Of a stretch of 64,000 nt of DNA, positions 42,210 through 54,862 are shown in pieces. Positions within the stretch are counted from its first letter, which is position 1; every line of letters starts with the position of its first letter. The position numbers and the translations under genes are program-made. Source of the stretch: Beta vulgaris subsp. vulgaris (taxonomy: Eukaryota > Streptophyta > Magnoliopsida > Caryophyllales > Amaranthaceae); contig NC_079206.1 of assembly GCF_026745355.1 (NCBI RefSeq), positions 40,008,864 through 40,072,863 of the forward strand. Direction: 5' to 3'. The notes below the pieces were generated by a model, which saw only the letters and a list, made by a program, of their open reading frames with translations, was not told the DNA's origin and ran no database searches.

Positions 42210-43979
42210 TGTAATACCCCCAAATTACTGACTTTTAAATAAATAGTTTAATAAATAACATTTGAGTAATTTAGGAGTATTACCGCCACGTGACTAACAC
42301 GCTTTCGGCAACCAACTACTAACTAACCAAAATAACTTGCAGCGGAAGACTTTAACCAAAAATAATAATACTTCTTTATTAATAAAAGTAAATATTGTCT
42401 CAATACTCAAAATAAATGAAACACTCTAATCTAGGTGAAGATCCTCTTCCTAGTATGCTCCCATGCACATCCAAAATTCACCTCCAAATCTGCTTACCAA
42501 AAAGGTAAACAGGGCAAAGCCAAATAGGAAAGAGAAAATACGTGTCAGTATAAAACTGAGTACGAAATGTACTAGATAAGTAACACATTTGTTAGTTCGT
42601 AACAATTTTTCATTTCGAAAACTCCATCACCAATAATTCAAGAATAAACCATTTTCAAACACTTAATATTAATTCCAAGAATAACATTTTAAGAACAAAC
42701 TCTTTCCAAACACTTGAATAGTAATTCAAGAACAACCTTTTAAGAACAAACTCTTTCCAAACACTTGAATAGTAATTCAAGAATAACCTTTTAAGAATAA
42801 ACTCTTTCCAAACAACTTGGATTAAAAATAATCCTGAAAACAATTCCTCTTCTTATCTCCCCTTCTATTTTGCTAAGTGTGCACACCCCCCAAGCTAGTC
42901 ATCCCATCACGGAGCTATATCAAGGGGTAACTATAATTGCCAACAAGTGGACTTTGAATCTCTTGATATTAATCAAGCGGAAATAATAATAATATGACTT
43001 GTAAGTCATGAATAAACCTCCTTTCCTCATAAACAACTTTTTGAACATTCAAAGTTCATAAAAACCAATCAACCTTTCCTTGTAAAAATAATTTAATTTT
43101 CCAAAAAGGATAACAAAACTTCTATATAAAATGATTGATAAAATCATTCCTTCTTTTCACTTTCAAGAGTGAATAATAAAACATTGTAACCATTTTAAAC
43201 CAAATTTCTAAACCAATCCAACCAATAAAATCAATAAACAACTTTATCATATAAACCACATTTTAAAAGATCTAGCTACATAACGTACCTTGATCTTGCA
43301 CAAAAGTAACTAGTATCTCCACTTAGTCTTAATCTTGAACGATCTCCTAACAAACCAATAATAAAAATCTAATAAGTAACTTATCACATGAACTTAATCA
43401 TGAATGTAAACATGAATAACCTATCATGAGCATAATATTTTTGAGTAAGAAACATGGAAAATCTTTTTCTTTTCTTAACCCAAAGAAAATTAGAACTTGA
43501 ATAAGAAATATAAAACTAGAATAGATAAGAAGAGAAAGAAGAACCTTGAAGTATGGATTCTCCAAAGTTTTTGTGTGGAAAAGATGGCTAAAGATGTAGG
43601 GTATAAATAGGAGTAGAATAGGTAGTACTTAATTTTCAAAATTAAAGAGTTTGTAACCTTCACCATAAATTAGGAGATTAAACCAAGATTTGTAACCTTC
43701 ATCATAAATTTGGAAAACAAAACTCCCCATTTACTTCACAATCCCGTCAAAAATAATGGCCTAAAAAAATTATTTTTTTTTTTTTTTTTTTTGGTTTTTT
43801 GAATAATTTTGACTAGGATTTAAAACCAAAAGTTTAACAAATCCAATTTTGGCGCCATCTTCCGCCAAAATAATTTAAAACGAGTGAAATTGCTAAAATA
43901 CCCTTTGCTTAAAATATTTATTTTAGAAAATAAATATTTTAATTATCTAAATAAATACTTGAAAATATGGGGTATTACA
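42210..43979 (-). repeat. 3' LTR of gypsy copy 2
   Basis: 1770 bp with TGTAATACCCC and GGGGTATTACA ends. It aligns with 28907-30683 throughout, with indels in the AATTCAAGAATAACC direct repeats (42640-42790) and in T and A runs. Confidence 0.92.
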
Positions 43980-44201
43980 GTCTACCCCCCTTAAAAGAAG
44001 TTTCGACCTCGAAACTCAAGACAAAAAGTCATAATCACTTTCCAAAAATGGATTAAAATTTAAAATTGTAGTTTCTAACTCAAATGCTCATGTCTAAAAT
44101 GCATATAATGACTCAAAAATATGCTAAAATGTAATAACTATAGTAAAAGCGCGAAACTCTATCGCATTCTACCCCCTTAAAAGGAGTTACGACCCCGTAA
44201 C
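43980..44201 (-). promoter_or_regulatory. Purine tract and hairpin pair, gypsy copy 2
   Basis: As in copy 1, AAGGGGGGTAGAC precedes the LTR on the minus strand and is followed by hairpin AGTTTCG/CGAAACT (43999-44016). The second tract with GAGTTACG/CGTAACTC lies at 44183-44202. Confidence 0.7.
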
Positions 44202-45660
44202 TCGACAACTAACATCGAAAACAACGCCGGATATTTCTTGCGCATATCCGCCTTCTTCCCATGTTGCTTCCTCAGTCTGATGGTTTGACCATAATACTTT
44301 GACTAATCTTACATCCTTAGTCCGAGTACTTCTAACTTTACTATCAAGGATTCTTACAGGGTTTTTCCTCGTAAGTCAAACTATCATCTAATTCAATGGT
44401 CTCAGGTTGCAGCACATGAGACACATCCGGAATATACTTCCTTAACTGAGATATATGGAAAACATCATGGACTCGACTTAAATCATTTGGCAAATTCAAC
44501 TTATATGCCACTCTTTCCGATCTTCTTTAACACCTCATATGGCCCGATATACTTTGGGCTTAACTTTCCCTTCTTCCCAAATCGCATCACCCCTTTCATT
44601 GGAGATATTTTCAACAATACCTTCTCCCCAACCTGAAACTCTTCATCCCTTCGCTTCAAATCAGCATAACTCTTCTGCGATCTTGAGCTGCTTTGATCTT
44701 TTCTTGAATCACTTTCACCTGCTTCACCGTCTCTTGAGGAACTCGGGTCCAAGCACCACGATTTCACTAATATCATTCCAGCAGACTGGACTTCTACACT
44801 TCCGACCATACAAAGCCTCAAACGGAGCCATACCAATACTTGCATGATGACTGTTGTTGTAGGAAAATTCTATTAAATCCAAGAAATCCTCCCACGAACC
44901 CTGATACTCCATAACACAAGATCGCAACATATCTTCTAAAGTCTGAATTGTTCGTTCTGTTTGCCTGTCTGTAGCCGGATGAAAAGCTTGTACTCATTAA
45001 CAAATTAGTACCCAAAGCCTTCTGCAAACTCTGCCAAAAGTTGGACAAGAATCGTGAATCACGATCGGAAACAATGTCCTTAGGCACACCATGATATTTC
45101 ACCACCCACTTCACATATGCTTTAGCCAATTGATCCATCGACCAAGTATTCTTCATAGGTATGAAAGTTGCAGATTTAGTTAGACGATCTACCACTACCA
45201 AATTGTATCATTTCCAGCCTTAGCTCTTGGTAATGCAGACACTAAATCCATTGATATAGAATCCCATTTCCAACTCGGAATATCCAAAGGTTGAACCTTC
45301 CCTTGCATCCTCTTGTGCTCAAACTTGACCTTTTGGCATGTGAGACACTTAGCCACGAACTCTGCTACCTCTCGCTTCATGTTTGGCCACCAGAACGTTT
45401 TTTCTTCATGTCCTTATACAACTTATCACCACCTGGTGTACTGAATAAGGTGAGCTATGAGCTTCTTCCATTAATTTCCACTTGGTATACACCACCTCCC
45501 CTTGAACCGAATACTTCCATCATCGGCTATCTGGAAATCCGACACCTGACCATCCCGGATCTTCTCTCGAATCTTTTCTAACTTTTCATCCTTTGATTGA
45601 CCTTCCCTAATCTCATCATAGATTGAGGGTTGAATTGACAAAGAACCCAATAATTCTTCA
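44200..45660 (-). pseudogene. Integrase with chromodomain-like tail, gypsy copy 2
   Basis: The zinc-binding part includes VAKCLTCQKVKFEH at 45380-45195; the core has SMDLVSAL and IVSDRDSRF (45201-44900); the C-terminal part has [16 protein letters not shown] (44930-44724) and GPYEVLKKIGK (near 44510). A linker to RNase H rich in E and K lies at 45710-45471. The tail at 44350-44215 again contains the EEATWE-type motif in a shifted frame. At least four frameshifts separate these pieces. It is the same protein as 30905-32440. Confidence 0.8.
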
Positions 45661-45673
45661 ACACCGCCTTCTT

Positions 45674-47157
45674 CTAGTACTCCAATGACATTTTCTGAAA
45701 CTCGACACATAACTGACTTGGCAGCACCATTGCATTAACTGAATGACTCGACTTTCGACTCAATGCATCAGCAACAACATTAGCTTTCCCTTCATGATAC
45801 TGGATCTCCAGATCATAATCCTTGATCAACTCCAACCACCTCCTCTGCCTCATGTTCAACTCCTTCTGAGTGAAAATATACTTTAAGCTCTTATGATCCG
45901 TGTACAACTTACACGTTGCCCCATACAAGTAGTGTCGCCATATCTTCAAAGCAAACACTATTGCAGCTAATTCCAGATCATGGGTTGGATAATTCACCTC
46001 ATATGGTTTTAACTGCCTAGAAGCATAAGCGATGACCTTCCGGTTCTGCATCAATACACACCCTAACCCAAATTTCGAAGCATCACTATAAACATCATAC
46101 TGCTGGCTTTCATCAGGTAGAGCCAAAACAGGTGTTGTAGTCAACCTTTCCTTCAACGCGAAAAAGCTTCCTCACACTCTGGAGTCCAAACAAACTTACA
46201 TTCTTTCTTCATCAGGCTAGTCATTGGTCTCGATATCTTTGAGAAATCCTTTACAAATCTTCGATAGTAACCAGCTAACCCAAGGAAACTCCTTATATCA
46301 ACACGTCTTCGGTGTTGGCCATTCGCGCACCGCTTGAATCTTAGTAGGATCCACCGAAACTCCTTCCTTTGAGATAACATGTCCTAAAAATGCAACCTCA
46401 TCCAACCAAAACTCACACTTAGAGAGCTTGGCGTACAACTTATGCTCTCTTAGGGTGGACAAAACTTCCCTCAAATGCAGCTCATGACAACTCCTATCCT
46501 TTGAATATATCAAAATATCATCTATAAACACAACCACATATTTATCCAAGTATGGCCTGAAACCCTATGCATCAAATCCATGAACACTGCAGGTGCATTG
46601 GTCAGACCAAACGGCATCACTGTAAACTCATAGTGACCATACCGCGTCCTAAACGCAGTCTTAGGAATATCACCCTCAGCAATCCTCAATTGGTGATAAC
46701 CTGACCTCAAATCTATCTTCGAGAAAATTCCCGCTCCTTTCAACTGGTAAAATAAATCATCAATTCTCGGAAGCGGATACTTATTCTTGATCGTCACATT
46801 GTTCAACTCCCGATAATCAATGCACAACCTCAAACTACCATCCTTCTTTTTCACGAACAATACAGGTGCACCCCAAGGAGACGAACTAGGTCTTATATAC
46901 CCTTTTTCCAATAACTCCTCCAACTGAACTTTTAACTCTTTCATCTCAGCTGGAGCCATTCTATACGGAGCCTTTGAAATAGGTCCGGTTCCTGGCATCA
47001 AGTCTATGGTGAACTCAAGATCCCTAACCGGTGGCACACCCGGTATCTCTTCAGGAAACACATCAGGAAACTCAGATACGACTGGGATCTCCCTATTCTC
47101 ATCTTCCTTTTCAATCCTCTGAACTCCACATAAGAATAACGGACACCCCTTCTTCAC
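45674..47157 (-). pseudogene. Reverse transcriptase and RNase H, gypsy copy 2
   Basis: Frames 47157-46522 (RT fingers and palm, IDYRELNN and [11 protein letters not shown]), 46549-46298 ([10 protein letters not shown]), 46380-46153 ([10 protein letters not shown] and the tether) and 46156-45674 (complete RNase H, ending [11 protein letters not shown]) follow one another with single-base frame changes. The RNase H frame is more complete than in copy 1. All catalytic acidic residues are present. Confidence 0.88.
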
Positions 47158-47244
47158 ATAAATTGAATTCTCATCGCAGACACTATCTTCATTCCCTTCT
47201 CCTTCCCAAGCTTCCTATAAGTCACCCTTTCTTTCTTGGACCGA

Positions 47245-47529
47245 CTAAGGACACCTTCTGGCCTCACAATCAATCTGAGCCTTGAATCTTCCCAACCAAT
47301 TCATCCCCAAAACCACATCGAGGTCTGACAGATCAAACTCAACTAAGTCGGATGGAAAGTTCACCCCAACTATCACTAAAGGTACTTGACTATGCAACCT
47401 AGTACAATTAAACATTTCCCCTGATGGCAATGCAATTTCTAATGAAATAGACACTGGACTGCTTAACTGGAGCTTTTCTACTAAAGTGCTAGAAATAAAT
47501 GAATGAGATGCTCCTGAATCAAATAACAC
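47245..47529 (-). pseudogene. Aspartic protease, gypsy copy 2
   Basis: A 94-codon frame starts MLFDSGASHSFISSTLVEKL, with the catalytic DSGA, and contains DVVLGMNWLGRF, the C-terminal strand typical of plant chromovirus proteases. It is frame-shifted from gag on one side and from RT on the other, in contrast to the continuous gag-pol ORF expected for this lineage. Confidence 0.85.
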
Positions 47530-47753
47530 TTTGACAGATACGAATTTATGAAAAAGGTTCCAACTACTACCTCAGAAACATTCTGAGCCTCACGGTGGTT
47601 CATGATGAAAACTCTGCCTTTAGACTGATTTCCCATCCCTGGTTTAACACCAGCATTGGAAGAAGCTAACTTCTGTTGATCATTCTGAGGTGCCTTACTA
47701 CTCGGGTCAGGTTTGACTGCAGGTTCTCCACCAGCTTTTCTAAAGCACTCTAT

Positions 47754-48641
47754 TCAGGTGCCCCAATTTTGACAATAATGGCATGTCACCAAGTTGCCTT
47801 GACAATCTTTTCCAGGGTGGTTCTTATCACACCTTTTGCAGAAAAAAGTTCTATCAGCTTTCTTCCCATTTCCTTGGTTCCCATTAGGCTTCCGACTAGG
47901 ATACCTATTGTCTTTCTCAGTTTGGCTAAATCCACCATTGGGCTTAGGCTTCTTATCTCCAATTTGTTGGTTCCCATTGTTGTTATACTTCCTCTTTTCC
48001 CCAGAGGAAGTCCCTTCAATCTCTCTTCCTTTAATCCCATATAAGTGAGCAGCTCTACCATAAATTTCATCAAGAGTCTCAAAAGTTACTCCTCCCAGCT
48101 TACTTTGGAGAGTTAAGGTTAACCCTTGCTCAAACCTTTGGGCCTTTAAAGTCTCAGATGGTACTATCTCAGGTGCGAACCTCATCAACTCCAAAAATTT
48201 GCTATAATACTCATTAACAGACATAGTCCCCATTCTCAGATTGGTGAACTCCATAGCCTTTTGCTTCCTTAAGTACGCAGGATAAAACTTAGTCCTCAGG
48301 ACTTCTTTAAACTCGTCCCACCCAAAGTTCGGATCCTCTAAAAGATCATCTTTTCGTTGTTTCCACCATAGGTCTGCCTCATCTCTCAAATAATAAACAG
48401 CATTATTAACTCTAAGGTTTTCAGGACACACTATGGCATCAAAAAGCTTATCAAATTCTCGGATCCAGTTTTCTAAGCTTGCTGGGTCCTCTTTCCCATG
48501 GTAAGTCGGAGGTTTGACAGCTGCTACCCTCTTAAAGACCTCACCAAAACTATTAGTCTCACTCTGCTTGGTTTCTTGATTAGCTATCACTTGAGTGATG
48601 TTTTCAGTGATCTTTGCTAGCCTTCTAACTATAGAACCCAT
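47754..48641 (-). CDS. gag, gypsy copy 2 (intact to the zinc knuckle)
   Basis: A 295-codon frame begins MGSIVRRLAK at 48641. The retrotransposon gag core spans about residues 45-175 (EDPASLENWIREFDKLF, YYLRDEADLWW, FLELMRFAPEIV). A basic, asparagine-rich stretch follows at 205-265. A zinc knuckle of the form CX2CX3HX4C is at residues 268-280 and a second begins at 287 (CHYC), where the frame closes. gag coats the element RNA and forms the particle. Retrotransposon gag usually runs on into protease, so the stop is probably a frameshift. The same start in copy 1 supports it. Confidence 0.85.
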   Translation of the reverse strand: MGSIVRRLAKITENITQVIANQETKQSETNSFGEVFKRVAAVKPPTYHGKEDPASLENWIREFDKLFDAIVCPENLRVNNAVYYLRDEADLWWKQRKDDLLEDPNFGWDEFKEVLRTKFYPAYLRKQKAMEFTNLRMGTMSVNEYYSKFLELMRFAPEIVPSETLKAQRFEQGLTLTLQSKLGGVTFETLDEIYGRAAHLYGIKGREIEGTSSGEKRKYNNNGNQQIGDKKPKPNGGFSQTEKDNRYPSRKPNGNQGNGKKADRTFFCKRCDKNHPGKDCQGNLVTCHYCQNWGT

Positions 48642-48869
48642 GCTCCTTCTCCTTCTTTATGCCATTCTGCTAGGAGTAAAAGTGTTTGAGTAAATATACA
48701 TATATAGACATTCAGAGAATAACTGTATATCTACCAAACAATTCAATAAATAACCATGCCAGTATAACTAGTTCAAAATATAACAATCACATATTTCGTA
48801 CATCATGGCCAAATATGAGGCCTATTCATAACAACTACTAGAACATTTGAGTGTATCAACATATTCTTA

Positions 48870-49268
48870 AGACAACTAGGTCGTTTCATGGCCGAAACAA
48901 AACTATATATTCCTTTGGTTACTGGAGACTTCAAACTCTGGGTAGCCCGCCTCAATAACATTCTCCAACTCGTCAATAGCCATATAATCATATTGGCCTG
49001 GGTATTCTCGAGGGGTATATTATGGGCTATCAGGCTCAGATGAACCTTCACATCCCATGCTATCAACTGAAGAAGTTGTGGATACTGGGCTAGGTAGGTC
49101 AATATCAATGGAATCCCCACCCCTTTGGGCTCCATCTATTTCTATATACATTAACTTGGTGCCAAAATGAAGAATACTGGCTAACCAAACTCCCTGGAAC
49201 TCACCATTATCTCTGTTTCCACCCCCAGTTGGTAAGACTACATTGGCGTACTTATCATGGAGGATTTG
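48870..49268 (-). pseudogene. Leader ORF of gypsy copy 2, 3' part
   Basis: Same as 35570-35947. It continues the frame from 63774 across the CACTA and ends at the same TAA. Several amino-acid changes against copy 1 are visible (for example E to P and E to K), while the frame and length are kept. Confidence 0.55.
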
Positions 49269-49289
49269 CACAACAAGAATGTCAGACTT

Positions 49290-49562
49290 TAGCGTCCGCA
49301 AAATCAGACGCTAAAAACACGGAATCGGACGCTAAATATATTAGCGTATGCCGACGGACGCTAAACGGTTGATGCAAAACCCTTGGTCGCTAATTCTCCA
49401 AATAGCGTCCGCTTAAATATTTAGCGTCCGTTATTTCGAATTTAGCGACCGCTTCATCGGAGACGCAAATTAGCGACCGCCAAAGACAGACAGTCGCTAA
49501 TTAGCGACCCTTAGGCAGTCGCTAATTAGCGACCGTCTTAAGCAGTCGCTAATTAGCGACCG
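49290..49562. repeat. CACTA left subterminal repeats, copy 2
   Basis: The same TAGCGTCC and TAGCGACC words as at 35978-36245, minus about 20 bases near 49500. Confidence 0.85.
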
Positions 49563-49805
49563 TTTTTTCTAGACCCTACTCTTGGAAGCTTTTTCTTTTA
49601 ATTAATTGATATTAAATGTAATAAGATATCAAATGATGCAAATACCATATTCTTTTATTAAGGCAAATAAATTAATCAATTCAATTATTATTGATAATAA
49701 ATGTAGATACAAGTGAAAAAATAATTCGAGAACTAAATTCTAGTATACTTAGAACAAAATCTAATACAAATCTCATATAATTACATGTACACTAATTTAA
49801 ACTCC

Positions 49806-49995
49806 ACAACAAAATCTGGAACAAAACTAAATATTTTGAGTCACCAAGGACTTTAGAAATGCAGCCCACCCACCACCCATCATTAAAGAGCATCTATAAG
49901 TATCTTGGCCTTAGCCAATGCATCCATCACGAACCAGCTCAAGGAAACGAAACATCATTCTTTATGGTCTTCACTCGAAATAAGCGAATTCCTCC
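49806..49995 (-). pseudogene. Captured agenet-like exon, copy 2
   Basis: Homologue of 36460-36699. Small deletions (ATTAAAGAG for ATTATAAAGAG, AACATCATT for AATCATCATT) shift the frame, so the DGW...GVIS-type core is not in one frame here. Confidence 0.45.
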
Positions 49996-50169
49996 AGTTT
50001 TCATGATCATAACCACATAGATTAGTCACTCTACTAATCAAAATGAATTGATCTTTTAGCTAGGATAGGGTTCCTCAATGAACTGAACTTGATCTTAATC
50101 ACATTTAGAGTATCGCAAATAATAAGATAAACCCCAAGAAACAAGACTAATGTGATACCCGAAGTCATT

Positions 50170-50350
50170 ATTTTCTGCTCCACTTCCATAAGGAGCTTCT
50201 TCCTCCTCTGGCTGCCTCTATAAGTATGAAAGCCAGTGTACCCCTTGTGAATCATCCTCGTCACTGCTCACTTCAACTAAGCTTCCGTTGCTGAAATTCT
50301 TCTTTTCTTTCTCCTTGTGAATCATTTCTTCTGTTGGTTGCATTGCCTGC
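50170..50350 (-). pseudogene. Captured acidic exon-like piece, copy 2
   Basis: After acceptor AAACTGCAG the frame reads KEKEKKNFSNGSLVEVSSDE, a few more residues and then TAG. The copia element is inserted 8 bases upstream of the acceptor-side CTGCAG, inside the intron that separates it from SPX exon b. Confidence 0.35.
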
Positions 50351-50362
50351 AGTTTAAGTGCT

Positions 50363-51726
50363 TGTTATTTCCCTAGGAACACTACAAGAGGGGGGGTGAA
50401 TTGTAGGTGTAGAAATAAACGTAACTTTTTGCGGAAATTAAAACTTAAACGAATAAACAAGCTAAAGGAACACAAGGGATTTTTACGAGGAAAAACTTCT
50501 TGGGCCCAACAAGAAGAAACAACCTCGACCACTAGGGATTTTAAACTCAACACTTTCACTAATTAGGCCAAACAACTCTGTTACAACCTAATTCTAACTC
50601 GAGCCCTACCTTGAGTTCCTAAACTCAAGTTCCTGAACCACTGTTCCCTTAACAGCAGTTCCTCTCAACTTCACTCGAAGTTTTCTCACACATACAAGCT
50701 TCACTCAAAGCCTTTCTCTTACAGAACTTCACTCAAAGTTCCCTTACCCCAAAAACCAAAATACAATTGATCGAAATAAGCTTAGTGGAATTAGAGTAAG
50801 AAGGCAAAGAACAAATGGCTATTATGAGAGAATGAAGGCACTGACACTTAATAAGTTAAACTCACTTAATTACTTAGTCAGACACAATTTGGAACTTATC
50901 TAGACTTCTATATTTATAGTGTTAATCATGAAGAACGTGGGATTAATGTTAGAGTACACGTTTTAATCCATTTACCCATGATGTTCCTTCCCCTAAGGAA
51001 CACGTTTTACATCATGTCCCATGATCCCATGAACTATAAATGAACGTGGATAAAATGCAGCCATTACTCCTAAATAATAGGAGTTCCTTACATTATCCGA
51101 AAATCAGTTTTTATAAACTCTTTTTATCTTTAAATCTGAATTTCTAATCTTTAAGAAAATAATATCTTTGAAATAAAATCTTTCTAACAACCGGATATTT
51201 ATTTTCTTATTTTCCGAAAAATAAAATTTTTCCAAAACAGATTTTCTTTTTAAAACTGATTTTATCATTTGAAATTAGAAATAACTAATTTCCTATAATC
51301 TAGGCATGACTTACTCCATTATCTTTTAACGTTATACTAAGTACACGCCTAAGTCTAGTTCCTTATTATTAGTTCAGTTCCTTTAACATATTTCTAAGTG
51401 CCACTGAGTTTGTTCCTTACAGAGAACAAATGTTCATTCTCAAATATTCTGCCACAGTTCCTTACCATTCTTTCTTTGTTCCTTTACATTGGAACTAGAA
51501 AATAAAACGCCTAGCTTCTATTATTCTTGATCCAATGCTTGCTCCAGTATCAACATAGAAACTTCTTTACTTAGCCTTTGAAATCCTCTCTTGACTTCTT
51601 CATTGACTTGTATTCTCCCAGTTCCTTGCATTGATACCTTAGACACCATACACTTAAATAATTCATTAGTTCACTACTTAGTTTGTTCCTTTGTTTCTTT
51701 GTCATTATCAAAACTAGGGTTCAACA
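50363..51726 (-). repeat. 3' LTR of the copia element
   Basis: 1364 bp; on the minus strand TGTTGAACCC to GGAAATAACA. TATA box TATAAATATA on the minus strand at 50909-50918. Nearly identical to 59812-61175. Confidence 0.95.
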
Positions 51727-51745
51727 ATTTCCCCCTTTTTGATGA
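51727..51745 (-). promoter_or_regulatory. Polypurine tract of the copia element
   Basis: On the minus strand AAAAAGGGGGAAAT directly precedes the 3' LTR (TGTTGAAC). Confidence 0.85.
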
Positions 51746-51949
51746 TGACAACAAAGGTACAAACTAAGGAAAATAACAAATAATATAAGTGAATGAAAAT
51801 AAAAACATAAAGAAGAAAATGAAAAATAAAACACAATTATGAGAGTAACTGAAGTTTTGATTTTTCATTTACCTTAACCTATTTTTGATTTTTCATTTAC
51901 CTTATTTTTTAATTTTTTTTTTCAATTTTCATTTTTTAAGTTTATGTAC

Positions 51950-54500
51950 AGTTTGTTCCTTAAATCCTTTTCCCCCTTTGTCATCCTCAAAAAGAATAGA
52001 CTCTGCATGAATTGATGAATTGATTTAACACCTTAAGACCAATATGCAAGCACCATTAGTGGTTAAGTTAGAAAATCAAAGAGTAAACTTGCTCAAACAT
52101 CAATCACATAATACTAGCCATTCCAAGGAAGAAATTATGCAAAGCATTTAGAAACATAGACAATATAGCAAAAGTCATTGATTATATAGCACTTGTTCCA
52201 TAACAAAACAAAGAAAGAAAAGAAAAAAGGAAGAAACAAAAGTTGTGTTCCTTAAAGAAAGAAACAGGAACAACAAAACAACAATTTAAAGAAACTAAGA
52301 AAGAGAAGGGGAATGGTGTTCCTCGACAACTTCTTCTTCAACCACATCCTCCAACTTTTTCATCACCACCCCATGATTTAATTCAACCTGTTCCTTCAGC
52401 TCCTCCAAGTACGAGCCATAGTTCCATCTTCTTTTGCTGCGCAACCACGGTATCACTCAATTTCTTCATAAGACTTACATAGTATCAGTTTTGGCATCCA
52501 AAGTCCAATGAAGATGATTGTAAAATTTTATCATATGTTGTGCAGGAAGGCAGACTTCATTAACCCAGTTAGTGTCATCCGGATTTTCCTGTTCCTTACC
52601 CTTGGAACTAGAGGCAGATGGGGATGTTGTGAAGGTAGGGAGGTTTGAGTGGAAGGCTCATCTGTTCCAGGAATGGAAACAGAAGGTGAAGGGTGATAAA
52701 TGGGAGGAAGAAATGGTGGTGTGGGTGGAAGAGTTGTGGAGGTGGAAGCAAAAGGATTTGGCCTTTTATTTCATCCTTCAACTGCTCAAAACTGAAGGAA
52801 CAGAGAAGGACGAAGGTGAAATGGAGGGTATTTTGTGAAAGGAACAGAGAGTTTGGGAGATGGTGGAGGTATGGTTCCTTGAGAGTAGAGGGTACCTGTT
52901 CCTCATTATCCGAAAGGACTAAAGGAGAGTCCTCGTTGGAAGGAACAGGAACAGGAGCAATTTTTCGACGAGTGCTCTTTCTCACTCTCAAAGGAACAGA
53001 GGGTTTAGGCTTAGTGGCAATGTGTTTGCGCCTCTTAGGTTTGGTTCCTCCGGTTAGGAACAGGGTTATCCAAGATTACATCATATCTTCTTCTAAGTCC
53101 AGTTTGGGCATTTTCTTTTTCCTGAGGAACTGGAAGCCATTCTCCTTGAATGAGAACACCTTCTTGGACAGACAACCAAGTCCATTTAGGGTCTTCTCAT
53201 TCAAATGTTCCCTTGTTTGACCCTATGGTGGTCCAACCAGTAAGTCTTACTTCAAAATGATGAAGTAAGAAGTTATCAAGGCCCGTACCAATACACAATG
53301 TTTTCAATAATGGGTTAAGTGTTGAATGAAGAGGGAAGGGAAATTAAGTATGTTGTTGCCAAGCAAAACATGTAACACATATCCAAGAGACCCACTTCAT
53401 TCCTCTTTTCAGTTCGAGGAATGAGTGCTCTCCAAACCAAGTTAAACAGTACTTTGTGAATGGGAGAGAGTATATTATGGTTAAGTTTTGTTTTGGCCAG
53501 CTGTTCCTCCAAAATATTCTAAGATTTTGTCTTGAGGAAAATTGGAAAGGAAACAGTTCCTTTCCTTTTAAAATACAAATCAGTTCCTTTGCAAGGAACT
53601 TCCCATACTTTGCTTAAAGTTGCTTGATTAAACCTTATTTTCTTGCCTCTAACTTCAGTTGTGCAAGTTCCATTAGTATTAACAAAATTTGCACAAAACT
53701 CGTCCATAGCTAGAGGAACAAGAGCATTATTAAAGGCGAATTCAAACAAGAATTCCATGCCTTGTTCCTTTAGAATGGAGTTAATTCTAGAAATTCAATT
53801 TTATTTGCCCATTCTAAATCGACGCAAAAGCCCAAGACATACCTAGATTCACTTCGTTCGACCCTTTTCTTGGAAGACGAAGAAACAGTTCCTTTGGAAG
53901 GAACAGGTGCAGTTTCTTCTTCTTCCCCTGAGATTGTTCCGGGGTTTCTTCTTCATCTCTTCCCCAATCAATTTTCTTCTTCTCATGCTCCTTCTAGGAG
54001 ATTCTAATTGCTGTTCCTCTATGGGGTTTTCTTGAATTATGTCGGTTTCAAGGGTTTTAGTTGGAGATGAAGAAATTTCCATTTTTGAAGTGTCGGTTGT
54101 TTTTGGTGTTGGAAAAGGTGAGTTTCTTGAAGTTTTTGCCATGTTTATGAAGGTTTGGAGGTTTTTATGGAGTATCAAAGGGTGTGATGAGGTTTCGGAT
54201 TTGGTGAAGATGAAGCGTTTGAGAGGAACACGGTTTCTGTAGATGAATTGAAGAAGGAAGTTTTGCATGTAATAGTAATTATGACACGCGGGAAAGAAAT
54301 AAAGCAAAAAAAATAAAAATAAAAAGGAAGAAAACGAAAAGATAAAAAGAACCAAGATTTAATTAAACTGGTTCCCCTTATTTTTGGATTTTATCGGATT
54401 TTTCGGATTTTTATGAATTTTAATTTTTGAAAGAAAATAAATGCTAAGGAACTTGTGCTATAGGAACAACTAATGCTACATATCAATATCCTTCATACTA
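51950..54500 (-). pseudogene. env-like extra ORF region of the copia element
   Basis: Downstream of RNase H on the minus strand are ORF pieces typical of the extra 3' gene of SIRE elements. Piece one (54355-53849, coding from an ATG near 54142) reads MAKTSRNSPFPTPKTTDTSK and is rich in S, T, K and R. Piece two (53758-53519) reads EFCANFVNTNGTCTTEVRGK and ATLSKVWEVPCKG, like the conserved segment called putative plant transposon protein. Piece three (52991-52608) starts MRVRKSTRRKIAPVPVPSNE. They are probably one decayed ORF. Its function in SIRE is unproven. Confidence 0.6.
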
Positions 54501-54862
54501 TGCATGTTTCTTGACCTTAGGAACAGTAAGGGGAGTATTATGTGACATTTGTGAGTTGTTTAGTTTCTTTGACTTCATGGTTATGTTTTGCAACATTCCA
54601 ATTTGCAATGGTCTTAGGCAATTAAACACAATTATTTTTAGCACACAAAGTCACTCAAATTGATTCAAACATGGGGGAATTGACATAGGAACAATCACTT
54701 AATTTTTATTAAGCCTAACTCAAGCCTTAATTTTCATATCTATCTCTTTGCAAAGGCTTAGTTAGGATATCAGCAATCTGATAATCAGTTTGACAAAACT
54801 CAAGTTTGATCAAACCTTTTTCACATTTTCTCTTAAAAAGTGATGTCTAATATGTATATGCT

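Noticed and set aside
52243..53220. Plus-strand open frames in the 3' part of the copia element
   Set aside because: They are antisense to the env-like pieces and share no motif with known proteins.
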